From: Silene latifolia
Lineage: Eukaryota; Streptophyta; Magnoliopsida; Caryophyllales; Caryophyllaceae
DNA length: 64,000 nucleotides
Assembly (NCBI RefSeq): GCF_048544455.1
Contig: NC_133537.1
Location: forward strand, 308,983,738-309,047,737
Direction: 5' to 3'
Position 1 is the stretch's first letter; every line of letters starts with the position of its first letter. The notes below the pieces were generated by a model. It made no database searches and was not told the origin of the DNA. It was given only the letters and a program-made list of their open reading frames with translations. This document shows, piece by piece, positions 1-16,138 of the stretch. A program made the position numbers and the translations under genes.

Positions 1-2090
1 TAATGATTAGGAAAGTTATTCGTACTTGATATATCGTCGATTATATGCATGCAATGCAACATCCAAGTTTTAATCCTAACATGTGAGAGTTAGACTAAGT
101 CGGTGAACAATTAATTTAATCATACAATTAAGGTCGAAGTAGGATTTAATGTTCAATTACATGTGAAAACATACAAATGATACAAAATTCAATACAACAA
201 ATGGAATTACAATAAAGAAAATTACAATAACTACAATGGAATAGGCGATTCATGTCGAAAATACCTTTAAAACGGATAAATTGAGAAAAATGAATAAAAG
301 AACGAATTAACGAACACAACATAAGGTGATAATACAGATAATAGTCAATTATATGTAAGCTAATTAAACTAAGTCAAGGCAACAACGGAGTTCAGGGACA
401 GAATTCAACCCGGAACAGGCGCAGCAGAGCTGCGTCCTTTGGAATAGGCGAAGCAGTTGCTGCGTCTGTTCCTGACCTGAATTCTGGCTGTGAAGCCGGA
501 ATTGCGAATTGTTAATATCAATTGGTAAATTTAATGATTTATTAAATTATTTACTCGGGTGGAAGTGATTAATATGTTATTTACATGTGATTAATGAGTC
601 ATGAAAGCAACAAAACATGGATAAGACGGAATTAAACGAATTAATTACATGAATGAACGATTAATTAGTGACATGAGTGAATGAAATAAACTAAACATTA
701 TGAATTAATGACAAATTAATGACGAATATGATAATGGACAGATGCAAATATATCAAAGGTCGAATTACAGAAACTCAATATGAACAAAATGAATTTCTAC
801 AACCCGGATTGAATTCAATGACGAAAACCCGCAAATATGAGATTACTTGGAATTTAAGTCGGATTTAATGACGAATTAAACATGCTAATGATGATGATTA
901 ATATACATGTGAAATTAATATGCTATTGTGACGAAGAATTAACAAAAACAACGGAAACAAATAAGAAAGAACGAATTACAGAGCACGAAGGAAGAAGAAA
1001 GGAAGCAGGAACTGCGGCAGCCTCACGAAGAGGCGCAGTAGGTGCTGCGCTCCTTCGAAGAGGCGCAGCAGTTGCTGCGTCCTTTCTCGATGGTCATCTA
1101 CTGGAAATCCGTAAAAAGGGTTTTAAAGCATGGTTTTAGAAATCGGTTTTAATGATACTTTCGACATAAATCTTACATTAATGATTAAAATACAATAAAT
1201 AAATAAGGATTACACCCTCAGACTTACATGTTTGACGAAACGAGAAGGACTAAGATATCGATTAGTGATGCTCGACGCGAATGTAAAGAAAGTGCCCTCG
1301 TAAGAGGAAAACGATTAAATTAATTAAGTTGATTGATGTGGAGTTGGTCAAATTGGTCGGTCATGCAAACGAGGCTGGTACTCAGAAGGATCCGAGCTTA
1401 CGTGGTCGAATGTTCAAGCACGTAGACGCCAAAAAGTAAGAACAAAGGTCTAGAATGCAAAGGGAGAAGAGAAGGGCGGACACTCGCGTGAGAAATATGA
1501 GGAGCGAAGGCTCCTATTTATACTAATCACGTGAAGGAATTAGGGTTTCGGAGACTCTTTGGAAGTGAATCTCGGAAAGATATGAAAAAGATACGAGAAC
1601 TACGCAGAAAAGGACCTGGGAAGAGGCGCAGTTAGACCATCTGCGTCTCTTGGAAGAGGCGCAAAGACTGCTGCGTCTTTCCAAGTGGTTTCCTCTGCGG
1701 AAGAAAGATTTCCGTGTTTAAGTTATGGTAGGACGGAATAATTTGGTTTTCCTTAATATCTTATGTGAATATTTCGGGAAATTGTTTACCAAAAGATGAA
1801 AATTATGAAATATGGAATAGAAATATCCGGAACATTCCAGAACATTCTGACTCGGGATTTAACGGTTATCAGAAAATGAAGACGGTTTTAGGCCCGGACT
1901 CCAAATGTACTCTAATTACCGTCAAAACGACCGTATCGGCACGTAGATAACAACTAAGAGGTAGACATTAATATTTGAGCAATCACTTGACGATAATCTT
2001 ACGAATTGTCACAAATCGTTCCGCGTACCAAACATGCGGCCCAATCATCATTGGGTGGTTTGCAAGAGGTGCAGAAATGAGGTATCTACA
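1..2090 (-). repeat. RLG-1 3' LTR (truncated by window start)
   Basis: Base 1 aligns with base 4952 of the other LTR copy, so about 230 bp of this LTR lies before the window. A minus-strand TATA box (TATAAATA, plus-strand 1515-1522) lies about 100-165 bp downstream of a GC-rich near-dyad repeat at 1621-1680. Related copies of that motif (GAGGCGCAGCAG..TGCTGCGTC type) recur at about 405-475 and 1005-1082. The small open frames here look like LTR noise, not genes. Confidence 0.8.
1515..1522 (-). promoter_or_regulatory. TATA box of the RLG-1 3' LTR
   Basis: The minus strand reads TATAAATA. The same box is at 15571-15578 in the other LTR. In both copies a pair of GGAAGAGGCGCA..CTGCGTC near-dyads lies about 100-165 bp upstream (1621-1680 and 15679-15733). 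Confidence 0.5.
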
Positions 2091-2852
2091 CCAGGGTCTT
2101 CCCAGAAGTATGTTAAAGGATGCCTCAATGTCCACTATTTGGAAGTTGACCTTTCGCTCAATTGGCCCTGTGGCTATGGTTAGGTTAACGAGTCCTACTA
2201 CCTTTCGTCGTGTACCATCATATGCGCGAACACCTTGATTGGTAGGGGTCCAATCCGACTCTTTCATGCCCAATTTGTATGCCGTTTCCAGGGGTATGAC
2301 ATTGACTGCGGAGCCATCATCTACCAAAGTCATTGGCACATTCTTCTTTAGGCAAATGACAGTGATGTTAAGAGCCAAGTTATGACTAGCACCAAAGGGT
2401 GGCAAATCTTCATCCGAGAAAGTAATAGGATTACTTAGCTTTGGTGATTCTTGGAAGACCAAGTTGACCACGTCATCGGGTGTGGAGTTATGTGCCACAT
2501 TTAGTTTGGCCAAGGCTTGCAGTAAAGCTTGGCGATGTGGGAATGAGCTTGCCACTAGTTGCCAGACTGAAAGATCAGCCTTTGTCTTCTGTAGTTGCTT
2601 TAGCAAATGGTTAGTAGAGCCATCTTCATTATCATTTGGTATGACCACATTGGTTGGACCGTTTGCTATGGGGTCGTTTTGAGAAGTGTTTTGGTATGGG
2701 CGTCCCGAACGAGTAAGGTGGTCTACATCTTGGTCTTCACCATTTTGGACTATTTCTTCACTGATTTTGACTAGGTAGTGTTCAGTGAGATACTCGTCTT
2801 CATCATCATCGGCCCATATCCTATTGATGGCAGCAAGTTCCCTCATTCTCAT
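2091..2852 (-). pseudogene. RLG-1 retropepsin (aspartic protease) fragment
   Basis: The frame starts at 2852 and reads leftwards. It shows an aspartic protease of the Ogre/Tat kind: an active-site segment with VDDGSAVNVIPL and the C-terminal flap-side motif FNILLGRPW. About 140 acidic, low-complexity residues come first, as expected for a gag-protease linker. After LGRPW the frame enters LTR sequence at 2090 and continues to 1983 only by chance, so the end of protease and all of pol are deleted. It begins just after the gag frame (2868), and the two were probably one polyprotein separated by a stop or indel near 2855-2865. Confidence 0.75.
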
Positions 2853-2867
2853 GATTTCGGCCTCTAA

Positions 2868-3716
2868 TTAGATAATTTGGTCGAGTAGCTCATCAACCAC
2901 GGCTACTATTTCTTGCATTGTAGTGTTTTGAGAGAAGATTAGTGGTGCACGTTCTTTAGGTGTGGCGTTGGGATCATGTAGGGTCGCCACTGCGTTCTCT
3001 AGTTCCGTGACTTGCCTATTCACACTTTTTGCCCATACAATGAAATCGGTGATGGTTGGAGAAATGGTAGAGTAGTTCCCTTCACTCTCTATCGCATGAA
3101 TTTCATCTTCAACTGGAGAAATGAGGTGTGAACAATCTATGGTAGATTCTTCACTTGTAATCACTATAATTCCAAGAGGATTCTGAGTGTTGTTAGGCTT
3201 ACCTCCAGGCGGTATTGGTAGGCGACCGTCTTCGATCATATCTTGAAGTACATTTTTCAGTTTGTAGCATTTATCTGTATCATGTCCCTTACCTCTATGG
3301 TATTGTTTCGCAAATTCGATTGTGGCATCATCCCAGGTAACGATTTTCTTATGCTCTAGTGAATAGAAACATTGTTTTGGGATAGTGTCAAGAGATGAAG
3401 GAAATACCCTTAAGAACATCTCGGGTTTTATGCCTTTGATAGACATATAATCCTTGAAAGCACGGATATGGTTCAAAGGGTTTTCATGCCCCTTGAATTT
3501 AGGGATATCCGTCATGTTGAAGTTGGTTGGCAATTTGGAACTCACGGCTTCATATTTGCGATTATTGTCCCTATAAATGTCATCCCCTTTTAGATACATC
3601 AATTGTTCCTCCAAGTATTGGAGTCGTTTTTCAGCTGCAGTCATACCTATAGGAGGGTTTTCGTCCCCGAAGTTGTTCACAAATTCATCAGACACTTCAC
3701 TTTCTCGAGGAGGCAT
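2868..3716 (-). pseudogene. RLG-1 gag, internally deleted
   Basis: A 282-residue frame starting MPPRESEVSDEF. Residues about 60-130 (IPKFKGHENPLNHIRAFKDYM to the IEFAKQY segment) match the retrotransposon gag (PF03732) fold of Ty3/gypsy elements. The text then jumps to GHDTDKCYKLKN, which in Ogre/Tat elements lies well downstream, between capsid and protease, so the middle of gag, including the nucleocapsid region, is missing. The protein would normally form the virus-like particle in the cytoplasm. The frame is open but too short to be functional; it is a deletion derivative. Confidence 0.75.
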
Positions 3717-4724
3717 CCTCGTTTACACGGCATATATTCGGCCCTCAATTGTGTCAAGGCTATCATACAATTGGTCTTGAGTGATTTAGAGACGAGCTAG
3801 CGTAGCTAGGATTTGATCATTACCATTCTGGAGTTGGTTAAAGTTCACGTCGCTTGTTTCAGGCATCTTGGAAACTGAATAAGAGATCGACGACGAATCA
3901 AAACACGATCGACCATTCTAGCACACTTACTTGAAATGGAATGTTTTGACTCAAGAAGTGGGAGTGTGCCACTTGTGTCAAGTGAGTTTTGAGGAAATGA
4001 CAAAGTTTAAAAATGTTGGTCCTCGTCAACTTTAGTGTAGTTGTAGGAGTGGACTCGAAGTGAGGTTTTGAAATGGGTTTTAAGGCCCGAATGTTGACTC
4101 CACAGAGTTTCGACTAGTTTTGCGCTAATATTAGGCCCAAGTTTCAAAATTTTTACATTTTAGAGAAGGCGTTTGATTTTACAAAAATCGTCATGGTTTT
4201 GTTCAGAAATGGTGATCACATATGGTACAAACATTATACAAGCATTATAACGGGATGCTGAGTGCATTTAAAAAGGGTTTTGGTTTAAAGGGTGGGTTGC
4301 CATACCGAACAATCAAACCCGAAGTCTGTGGAGAGGCTCGTACCAAACAAGAGTAAGGCCGATTCCTAGTCCATTTCCTCAAGTAGGGAAAGTCCTTGAT
4401 ACAAACAAGAGTAAGTACCATGGTATGGATGACATCAATCGCTATCCATCCTTAGGCCCAAATAAGAATTAGGACCGTTTAGATGGGACGATTGGTCGAA
4501 TGGGTTGGGTTAGGCCTAAGAAGGGCGAATGAAACGATCTAGGAAGACCGAGTTATGAAAACCGACAATTGTCTCGTACAAACTATTCCCTAACCTTGTT
4601 CAAGTTTCACCCTTTTGGCTACACGTAAGTGTATTATCCCCAGCGGAGTCCCAAACTATGGACGCGGGCCCACGGGGGCGCTTGGGAACAAGCGTTTGCA
4701 TTTGTGGAGTCGCCACCAATTTAT
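3717..4724 (-). other. RLG-1 leader between 5' LTR and gag
   Basis: There is no convincing coding sequence. On the minus strand, just inside the inferred LTR end, lies TGGTGGCGACTCCAC, a candidate tRNA primer-binding region. It is followed by GGACTCCGCTGGGGA (about 4635-4650), a leader motif I associate with Tat/Ogre-type elements. The rest is untranslated leader. Confidence 0.5.
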
Positions 4725-5439
4725 TGTGGAAAATTGGAAACCGTTCGAATACCTCGTGCCATGTCAAGATACAAAGTAGTGACATGAACACCAAGAACTT
4801 GTTACCCTTAGCATTCTATGTCTAGAATGACTCTCGTGGATGCCAATGAACACGGATGTTCACAGAGATTTGGAGTAAAGGGTAAGGGTACGTATTAGGA
4901 AGCTCTTTTGATCGAACACCTAATCCCGCCCGCCTCGATAGCGGCCTCTACTAATGATTAGGGAAATTGTCTATACTCGATATGTTGTCGATTTATATGC
5001 ACGCAATGCAACATCCATTAGTTAATCCTAGCATGTGAGAATTAACTAAGTCGGTTAACATGTAATTTAACATACAATTAATGTCAAAGTAGGAATTTAG
5101 ATTGATTACATGTGAGAACAATACAAACAATACGATAAAAGAAATACAATAAAAAAACAATAAAGAAAATTACAATAATTACATCGGATTTAACGATTTA
5201 TGTCGAAAATACATTTAAAACAGATAATTTGAGAAAATAAAGAATAAATAAATTAACGAACAAATAATTAGGTGATAATACGAATAATAGTTAATTAATA
5301 CGTAAACTAATAAACTAGGTCAAGGCAAAATGGGAGTTCAGAGACAGAAATCAACCAGGAACAGGCGCAGCAGACCTGCGTCCCTTGGAAGAGGCGCAAC
5401 AGTTGCCGCGTCCATTCCTTGGCTCAGTTCTGGCTGTGA
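4725..5439 (-). repeat. RLG-1 5' LTR, left part (before the RLG-2 insertion)
   Basis: From 4952 it parallels window positions 1 onward. The left end at 4725 (TGTGGA) is inferred. It contains a copy of the GC-rich motif pair at about 5358-5415 and stops at TGTGA (5435-5439), the target site of RLG-2. Confidence 0.65.
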
Positions 5440-5608
5440 TGTAACACCCGCGAATTTTCCATTTTGACATTTATAATTTAATTAACCATTCTACTGTCTT
5501 ATTTATATATTAAATTATTTAATTTAATTAATTTCATTTTTAAGCATGATTTTTATAAATATTATATTTTTAAAGCTTAGCTTATACAAAAATAAATATT
5601 TTGGTCGG

Positions 5609-5696
<88 letters not shown>

Positions 5697-5750
5697 TAAC
5701 AACAATAATAATAACAATAATAACAATAATAATAATAAAAATAATAATAT
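5609..5750. repeat. (AAT)n microsatellite in the RLG-2 5' LTR
   Basis: About 140 bp of AAT with a few AAC and AAA interruptions. The 3' LTR has the same tract expanded to about 200 bp (11730-11932). Open frames of poly-Ile, poly-Asn and poly-Leu here are artefacts of the repeat. Confidence 0.95.
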
Positions 5751-7269
5751 TTTCCGTCTTGAGTTGTAGTGGGCTTGAGAAGTAATTTCTAGTGTATATC
5801 GACTCAATCTTGCATTTTGGGCCTAGTATGACTATTGGGCTCACATACTACTCCTTCCTCCTCATAAGAATCATGAAGGAAACTCTAACCACTTCTTCTT
5901 CCTCAAAATTTCAGCACACCATATTCAACAACAAACACCATTGTTACAATCTCTCTTACAAATCTTCAAAACACCATAACTTGCTCAATTCTTATCCGAA
6001 TCAAGTGATTTTCGCGTCTATGTCTTCCTCTCATCGCCCTTCATCTTTATAGGTAAGAAAAGAACCGAATTTCCTCCATAGATAGGGCTGTCGACCCATT
6101 TTACTCATGGTACCCTTTTTCTAGTTTCGATTCTTAGTCTTAATTTGTGTTTTCTTATATTTAGGAGAAAGATTAGTTGACCCAGAAGTGGATTCTTGCA
6201 TGTCAGACGATTCCATTAGAGATTGAGAGCTAAAAAGGTAACGGTGATGGGTTACTTGGCATTATGTCAATTTTATGTGTTTATATGTTGTAGTTTACTC
6301 TTGTGTGTGTTAAAGTATGAATCTTTACATGTTTCACATGTTCATTGTTGGATAAATTGGTGTGTGAAACCGTCTTACGGCTGTTTGAGGGATTCCTAGT
6401 CTTTTGTCACATGTTTGTTCAATTGGATTAAATGGGTTGTTTACATATGTTAATTAGAGAAAAATCCGTCTTAATCATGCTTAGTTGACATGTTTAATTA
6501 TGTCATGAGATTATTTATTGGATTAATATTGTAAATGATGAAGTTGGTAGTATGGTTGTTTTGAAATATGTCTTAAATGGTGATTTAGTATGTGGGTATG
6601 TTGAGATCTAAGCTTTTGAATGAAAAAGATGGAACCTTTATGTTGAGTTTACCTTATTAAGTCTTATTCATGAACATGGAGTAATTTATGAATGTTGTAT
6701 GTTGTGGATTCTTGTTTTTAATTGTATAATTGATACTTGGAGGTTGATTATGTTTCCACAATGATATTGAAGCAACTTTGGGTAAAATTGGTGGTGTGTT
6801 GGTTTAATTTCTTCATTATAATGGTGTTATTTAAATTCTGGTGCAAATGAGCCGAAGCTCATCCTTGACAGAAATTTCGGGAAGTGACATTTTAAATGCT
6901 GTAAAGTTTGGGCTTCAGCTCATTGTGGACAACATTCATTTTAAGGTTGTTTTCTTATCAAGTGATCATCTACTTGGTTAAGTTAAGTATTTTTATACAT
7001 TATTTTGCACGATTTACTTCATATGCTTCTTACTCTTTGTTCCAATGCTCATAAATGGTGCGGGTTTGGTCCCCACCTGGCTGGGAGTTCTCTTATGGTT
7101 TCTCTTCACTTATAACTTCTATTAATCATTTATTTAATTATGCATCCTTCTTATGATTGGTAAATGGTCAATTTAGGATTTGTTTATGTTATGATAATGC
7201 GAATTATTGTTGTTCTCTTTTAGACCCAAATGTGACGATTTACATTGTGTGACGACTTGACATTCCTTA

Positions 7270-7430
7270 TTTATTTACCCTTGCGAACCTTGGGTCACGG
7301 TTAGGTGCTATTGTTTCCGAGTTGGGTTATCCTTCCGCCTCTTCGGACCTTGGGGTACGGTTAGGTACCATGGTTCCGATTCGGGGTTACTCGACCTTGG
7401 GGCACGGTTAGGTGTCATGGATCGAGTCTT
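7270..7430 (+). repeat. Three tandem degenerate units in the RLG-2 LTR
   Basis: Three units carry the core CCTTGGGKYACGGTTAGGTRYCAT, spaced about 50-70 bp apart, upstream of TATATA at 7609. The same array is in the 3' LTR at about 13455-13611. The core contains a GGTAC/GTACC near-dyad. Confidence 0.75.
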
Positions 7431-8377
7431 GGATGCGGATAGGTCACCGCATGTCGAATCAGGTGTCGCCCATCCCGAGAGTCTGGCCAGATTTAGACTA
7501 GGACCGTATTATGATCGTCGTCCTACCAGGAGGTTGGAGTCTAAGGGTTTGTCTCGTGAGTCCATACTACGTAAATATCTTGTTTGATTATGGTCATTGG
7601 CGTGTCCTTATATACGAGAGTTCACGTCTCCTATGATTGTTTGTGAGAGTCTTGGTCCTATCGGATACTGAAGGTGAGATGCAAGCCTCTAGTTGCGATA
7701 TGATCGCCGGGATCGATGTTCCCATCCGTTCTTATGGTGAGATGCAAGCCATAAGTATGAATGCGACATTGGTAGCCACGTCCCGTGCAATGTTTGTTAA
7801 GAGATTTTCAAAGTAATGGCTATGGTTTCCATCCATGTATTTCCCTATTTAATCGATCCGTTATTTATCTTCTTCATATGATTCGATGCCTATCTCATGA
7901 TGAATGCAATATGCCTATATCACTATGATTATCGTTTATATCCCCTTGTTCATTATTATTCAAGTATGATGCATGATCAATATGTTTAATTAAGTTCTTG
8001 CTTACTTGTATTTTGACATATTATGGCTGGGAGAACCCTGAGTTACTCCCCACCGACTGTGGCGTTCATGTTTACATGAATGACAGGTTTGTGATGCAGA
8101 TTATGGGGAAGACGTGTGAGCTAGCGAGAACGTTGACCCTTGGACCTTAGTTATCGTTTTCTTAGACTCACATATCTTTAGACTTGTGCTTATTCGTGGG
8201 ATATCTTTTCCCCAACGCACTTCGTTTCTAATTGTAAAACTTAATTACCTTACTTTTCATTTCCGTTTGAGCACTTATGGAGGTTTTCTCGCTTTAAACT
8301 TTTAAAGGTTTTAAAAATCTCTTATTTTCCGCTTTAATTTATTAGTTCTTTGATGCCCTATCGAGGGGTGTCACAGT

Positions 8378-8390
8378 TGGTATCAGAGCA
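8378..8390 (+). other. RLG-2 primer-binding site (initiator tRNA-Met type)
   Basis: TGGTATCAGAGCA begins two bases after the end of the 5' LTR. This is the standard plant retrotransposon PBS complementary to the 3' end of initiator tRNA-Met. It fixes the plus-strand orientation. Confidence 0.92.
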
Positions 8391-8554
8391 TATGTTGCTC
8401 CCGACGCACACACGTGTACCCCGAATTTAAATGTGAACTTGACCTTGAATAATGAATGAGAGATGGGTAGAATTAAGGACCTAAGTTGGTAGTCTCTTGG
8501 TGCATGCTATTTGTTAGGTGCTAACATGATCGATTTAATTGGTGTCTTGAGAAG

Positions 8555-9067
8555 ATGGTGCGACCAACCATGGTGGAGAATACTATCATGGAAGCCCTCA
8601 CTCAAATTCTTCGGAATCAACGGAATGCCAATGCTCAAGTTAATCCTTGCCCTAACCGCCGTGGCAAGAGGCCATTTGTGTCCTCATCTTCGTCATCTTC
8701 TAGCAAGAAGAGGTTGGTGCCGAGAGTCCAAGGACAAAGAGTACAAGACCATGGAGGAGAAGAGCCAATAGTGCAAGAGCCGAAAGGACAAGTCCCTACA
8801 TCTACTAATAGGATTAAGAAGAACCGCAAGTGCTTCAAGTGTAGGCAAGCTTATCACCCCGGGATTTGATGCTATGATACGCCCTTGAAATGTTACCATT
8901 GCGAGAAGCCCGGACATCTCATCAAGGATTGCCCCGAGAAGAAGACTACCCCTCCTCCTCCCCCTCTTGGAGTCATTCTTGTCGAGAATCAAGTCGGAAC
9001 CGCCGTTCCCCCCGACACCGCTATGGGTGTGTTTTCCATTCTTGATTTCCTCACTTTTATCCCATGA
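8555..9067 (+). pseudogene. RLG-2 gag remnant with two CCHC zinc knuckles
   Basis: A short frame from an ATG at 8555 gives a basic, serine-rich stretch and a first knuckle CFKCRQAYHPGI that ends in an in-frame TGA (8867-8869), exactly where the last spacer residue before the fourth zinc ligand should be. The same frame continues and gives a second, complete knuckle CYHCEKPGHLIKDC (about 8890-8935), then a proline run and a stop. The PF03732 capsid domain is absent, so this is only the nucleocapsid end of a chromovirus-type gag. It would have packaged element RNA; as it stands it cannot make a particle. Confidence 0.75.
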
Positions 9068-11547
9068 TGTTCACCCTTCCCTTTTAAACTCTCTTTTGCT
9101 TAACCTTGGAAACTGGTTTAGTACTCACCCGACCTATCCTTCGTTTTTCTTCTTCTTCCATAACATCTTGCTTATGGATCTCTTTCCCTTGAAGGATGTC
9201 TTTACCGTCTTGAAGATACCTCCCTCACTTAGAGTGCCTTGTCATATTCCCTTGTCTTTGTGCTTCTATACCTTTCGCAACTCTTATGCCATATCTTGGG
9301 AGTTGTCTTTGTACATTTTCTCCTTATAGGACCTCTCATGTACACCTTCATCTTTGCCTCATGGAATGTTAACCTTAATCGAATAAGTTGGCTTTTGAGG
9401 AGATTGTTTGTGTCTGACCCTTAACCCTGGTTTTGAGAGATTGTGATGTTGGAAAGACTTAGGTAGTATGATGAGACATACTTAGTGATTCTTATACCTA
9501 GTTCCTTGACAAGGTGAGTATGATTATTTAGTGGGATTTTTTTGTGTTGACAAGTGTGAGTTGCATTTGTTACTGAGGTTATAGAACTTGGCTTTGTTGC
9601 TTATGCTTGGGATTTGAAAGGCTTGGGAAGTGTAGTAAGACGTGTCTTAGGATACTAGTGCTTAGTACCTGACCTAAAAATGGATGAAACTGAATGGTGG
9701 ACTTGAGGATGTAGGATTGACTAAGTAAGACGAGTTTGTGATTGGCTTTCGTAGTCGCTTTGGATATGAGGGTTTGATAATGTATACGTTACCATATGAG
9801 AAATGCTAATTGTGGGATTATTAGGTAGTCTAAGTGAGTGATCTTGATTACTAATTGAGGTATGATATGAGAGTGAGACTAAGCTACATTGTGGATTGGT
9901 GATGTGATTTGATATTAGTTGGCTCTTAAGAGTTCTTGAGTTGAGAAAGACTTAGTATTGAGAAGTATTTGTTAACCCTATGGCTTTATAAACTTTGAGG
10001 TTGTATTGAGTACTTGAGATGATGTGTATATGAGTGTAGTTTTGCTTTTGGGAATCCGTAATAAGTAAAAGGATAGAAGGACTCGAGATCTTATTGATTT
10101 TTCAAACTTGGGTGGTTATGCATCTTCCTCAAAAGAGTGTGTAGTAGAGTGAACTTTTATGAAAGGATTTTTAGGTTGACTTGTTACGACCTTACCTCAT
10201 GTGAGAACCTTGTGGAATAGTTGAGAAACCTTTTCTAGGATTTTAGAGCTTGGAATAAGGATCCTTGATTGAGGATTTTACCCCTTTGAAGAACTCACAG
10301 TTGACACTAGTTGGATATGAGCATAGCTTTGTTGGAAACCTTGACCTTGATCTTGTGGAAGTTGTTTGGGGATGTTTGAGGATTTGGAGTGATGAGATCA
10401 CACTTATAGTGGAGTACCATGTTTCAGGGATTAGCTTAAGATGAAGTAACATAAGTGATATGAGGAAACCCTTGAGAGTGTTGTAGTCATAAGTTGGTTG
10501 TTAGGAAGTTTTCAGAACCATTTGGATGGTGTTGTTATTTGAGGTTTGAGTATCTGGCGTTTTCTTGTTGCCTAATTTCTCTTTCTCCTTGATCATAAGC
10601 ATTACCGTTCATACCTCTCCTTCTCGATCCATCATGCTCCTCCTTTAAGTTTGGTACTCATAACCTGTTGAGCTCTATGTTTGACATCCTTGTTGACCCT
10701 ACTTCAATTCTTACCCCAGGGAGTTCATCATAGCCCCTTTTGTTGGTTAAGTGTGAATCCTCTACGCTCGTACTTTGTTTTTATGATATCTAAGTTATTT
10801 TCATTTCGTAAAACTTCTAAACTTTCAAGCTACCACTTGGATTCGTTGTTAAAAATTTATGTTACTCTTACAAATCTTACCTACATTAAAAATTTGAAAA
10901 TGAAATTTGATTCAGTTCCCTATTTCTTCTTTGAGTATGGACTTATTTATCGTGATTTTGAATTGCTAAACCCGAGATTTCTTTAAATTTTAAACAATTT
11001 CTGTTAACCTTGATCTATTTATGATTTCTTTATCAAATTTTGATGTTATCTTTTCGTAAACTTGACTCCTTTTTTAGTTTAAAAGTAAAACCTTTATCTC
11101 CATTTTGGCTTTTGCAAAAGAAAATTTGAGTGGATTATCTTTTTCTTTTGATCTTGACGTTGATCGGATGTTAGAACTCGTTATTAGAGACGTTTAATAA
11201 CTTCTTCTACGCTTGTCGGCGAGAGATTTTTGCTTTAAATCTGTCTTTGACTTGGAAAGTTAGCGTTCTTGTGTGCACGACAAGAGCAATTTCGTTCCAT
11301 GAATGAGACTTACACTTTTGAAAACTCTTCATTAATGTTTTTGAAAGCATTTTGATTTTTGATTTATACCAATGATTTACCTTTCGAACTGATTCTGTCG
11401 GAAAATTTTATTTGAAACTTTTGAAAGAATCTTAATTCTTACGATTAGTAACCTTTCAAATGTTTTTGGTTACCGATTCCAAATTCCAGTTTTATTTTAT
11501 TTAGCCTTTCGTTTCTACCTTCAAGTTTCGAGGACGAAAATTTTTAA
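9068..11547 (+). other. RLG-2 interior without recognisable genes
   Basis: About 2.5 kb where pol would be expected. No protease, RT, RNase H or integrase motif is visible in any frame. From 9430 to about 10500 the plus strand is rich in G and T and poor in C; from about 10550 it switches to C/T-rich. The last part, with GAGGACGAAAATTTTT at 11530-11545, is the usual chromovirus sequence before the polypurine tract. Confidence 0.7.
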
Positions 11548-11560
11548 AAGATGGGGTGAT
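11548..11560 (+). other. RLG-2 polypurine tract
   Basis: The purine-rich AAGATGGGGTGAT lies immediately before the 3' LTR start TGTAACACCC and serves as the plus-strand DNA primer. Confidence 0.8.
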
Positions 11561-14556
<2,996 letters not shown>

Positions 14557-14561
14557 TGTGA

Positions 14562-16138
14562 AGCCGGAATTGCAAATTGTTAATATTCGTTGGTGATTTT
14601 AATGATCGATTATATTATTGACTTGGATGAAAGTGATTAACAGATTATTTACATATGATTGGGGTGACAAAGCATGAACATGGATGGAATTAAACAATAC
14701 GAATTAATTACAAGATTAAAAGGTTAATTAATGAATTAATTAGGTTAAACAAGTTGTTAATGATGAATATGATAAATAACAGATGGGAATATATCAAAGA
14801 TCGAATTCCAGAGACTCAATATTAATGAATCGAATCTCTAAAACCCGGATTGACTTTAATGACGAAAACCCACAAATATTGGTTATAAGGGAATTAAGTT
14901 GAGATTTAATGACGAATTCAATACTAATTATGGTGAATAATATGTTAAATTACTATGTTTAAATCGTTATATCAAAGAATCGAAGAACAAACGAAAAAAA
15001 AATAAAAGAAACGAATTGACAAAAGACAAAGGAAGAAGAAAGGAAGCAGGAACTGCGGCAGCCTCACGAAGAGGTGCAGCAGGTACTGTGTCCCTTCGAA
15101 GAGGCGCAACAGTTGTTACGTCCTTTCTCGACGGTTGTCTCTTGTTAATCCGTAAAAAGGGGTTTTTAAACAAGGTTTTACAAATCGGTTTTAAGAATAC
15201 TTTCGACATAAATCTTACAATAATGATTACAAAAAATAAAGAATAATAAATAAAGAAGGATTTACACCCTCAGACTTACATGTTTGACGAAACGAGATGA
15301 ACTAAGTTAACGTTTAGTGATGCTCGACTCGAATGTAGACGAAAATGCCCTCGTAAGATGAAAACGAACAAGATTGATTAAAGTTGATTGATGTGGAGTT
15401 GGTCAAATTGGTCGGTCATGCAAAACGAGGCTGGTACTCAGAAAGATCCGAGCTTACGTGATCGAAATTTCAAGCACGTAGACGCCAAAAAGTAAGAACG
15501 TGGTCTAGAATGCAAAGGGAGAAGAGAAGGGCGGACACTCGCGTGAGAAATATGTGAGACCGAAGGTCTCTATTTATACTAATCACACGGAGGAAGTAGG
15601 GTGTTTTCGGAGAAACTTTGGAAGTGAATCTCGAAAAGATATGAAAAGATACGAAAAATACGCAGAAAAGGACTTGGAAAGAGGCGCAGCAGGTACTGCG
15701 TCTCTTGGAAGAGGCGCAACACTTGCTGCGTCCTTTCCCAAGTGGTTTCCTCCTGCGGAAGAAAGCTTTCCGTGTTTTGGTTATGGAATAACGGATTAAT
15801 CTTATTTTCCTTAATATTTTGTGTGAATATTATGGGAAATTTTTTACCAAAGATTAAAATATTGCGAAATATGGAATAGAAATATCCGGAACATTCCAGA
15901 ACATTCTGACTCGGTTTTAGAAAATGAAGACGGTTTTTGACCCGGACTCCAAATGTACTCTAATTACTGCCAAAATGACCGTATCGGCACGTAGATGACA
16001 ATTAAGAGGTAGACAAAAATGTTTGAGCGATCACTTGATGATAAACTTACGAACTGTCATAAATCGTTCCGCGTACCAAACATGCGGCTCAATCATCACC
16101 GGGTGGTTTGCGGGAGGTGTAGAAATGAGGTATCTACA
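14562..16138 (-). repeat. RLG-1 5' LTR, right part (after the RLG-2 insertion)
   Basis: Resumes with AGCCGGAATTGC, matching position 495 onward of the other LTR. TATA box (minus strand) at 15571-15578; GC-rich near-dyads at 15679-15733 lie about 100-160 bp upstream of it, and another pair at 15055-15125 lies downstream. The LTR terminus is TCTACA at 16133-16138; the next five bases (ATACT) would be half of its target duplication. Confidence 0.8.

Larger units (their letters stand above)
5440..8375 (+). repeat. RLG-2 5' LTR
   Basis: Starts TGTAACACCC, ends GGGGTGTCACA. It holds an (AAT)n tract (5609-5750), three imperfect copies of an approximately 60-bp unit (7270-7430) and a TATATA at 7609-7614 about 180 bp after those copies. 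The unusually long LTR makes up about a third of the element. Confidence 0.92.

Noticed and set aside
5524-5844. Open frames of poly-Ile, poly-Leu and poly-Asn, also at 11645-12025
   Set aside because: They are translations of (AAT)n microsatellites inside LTRs, open in several frames on both strands.
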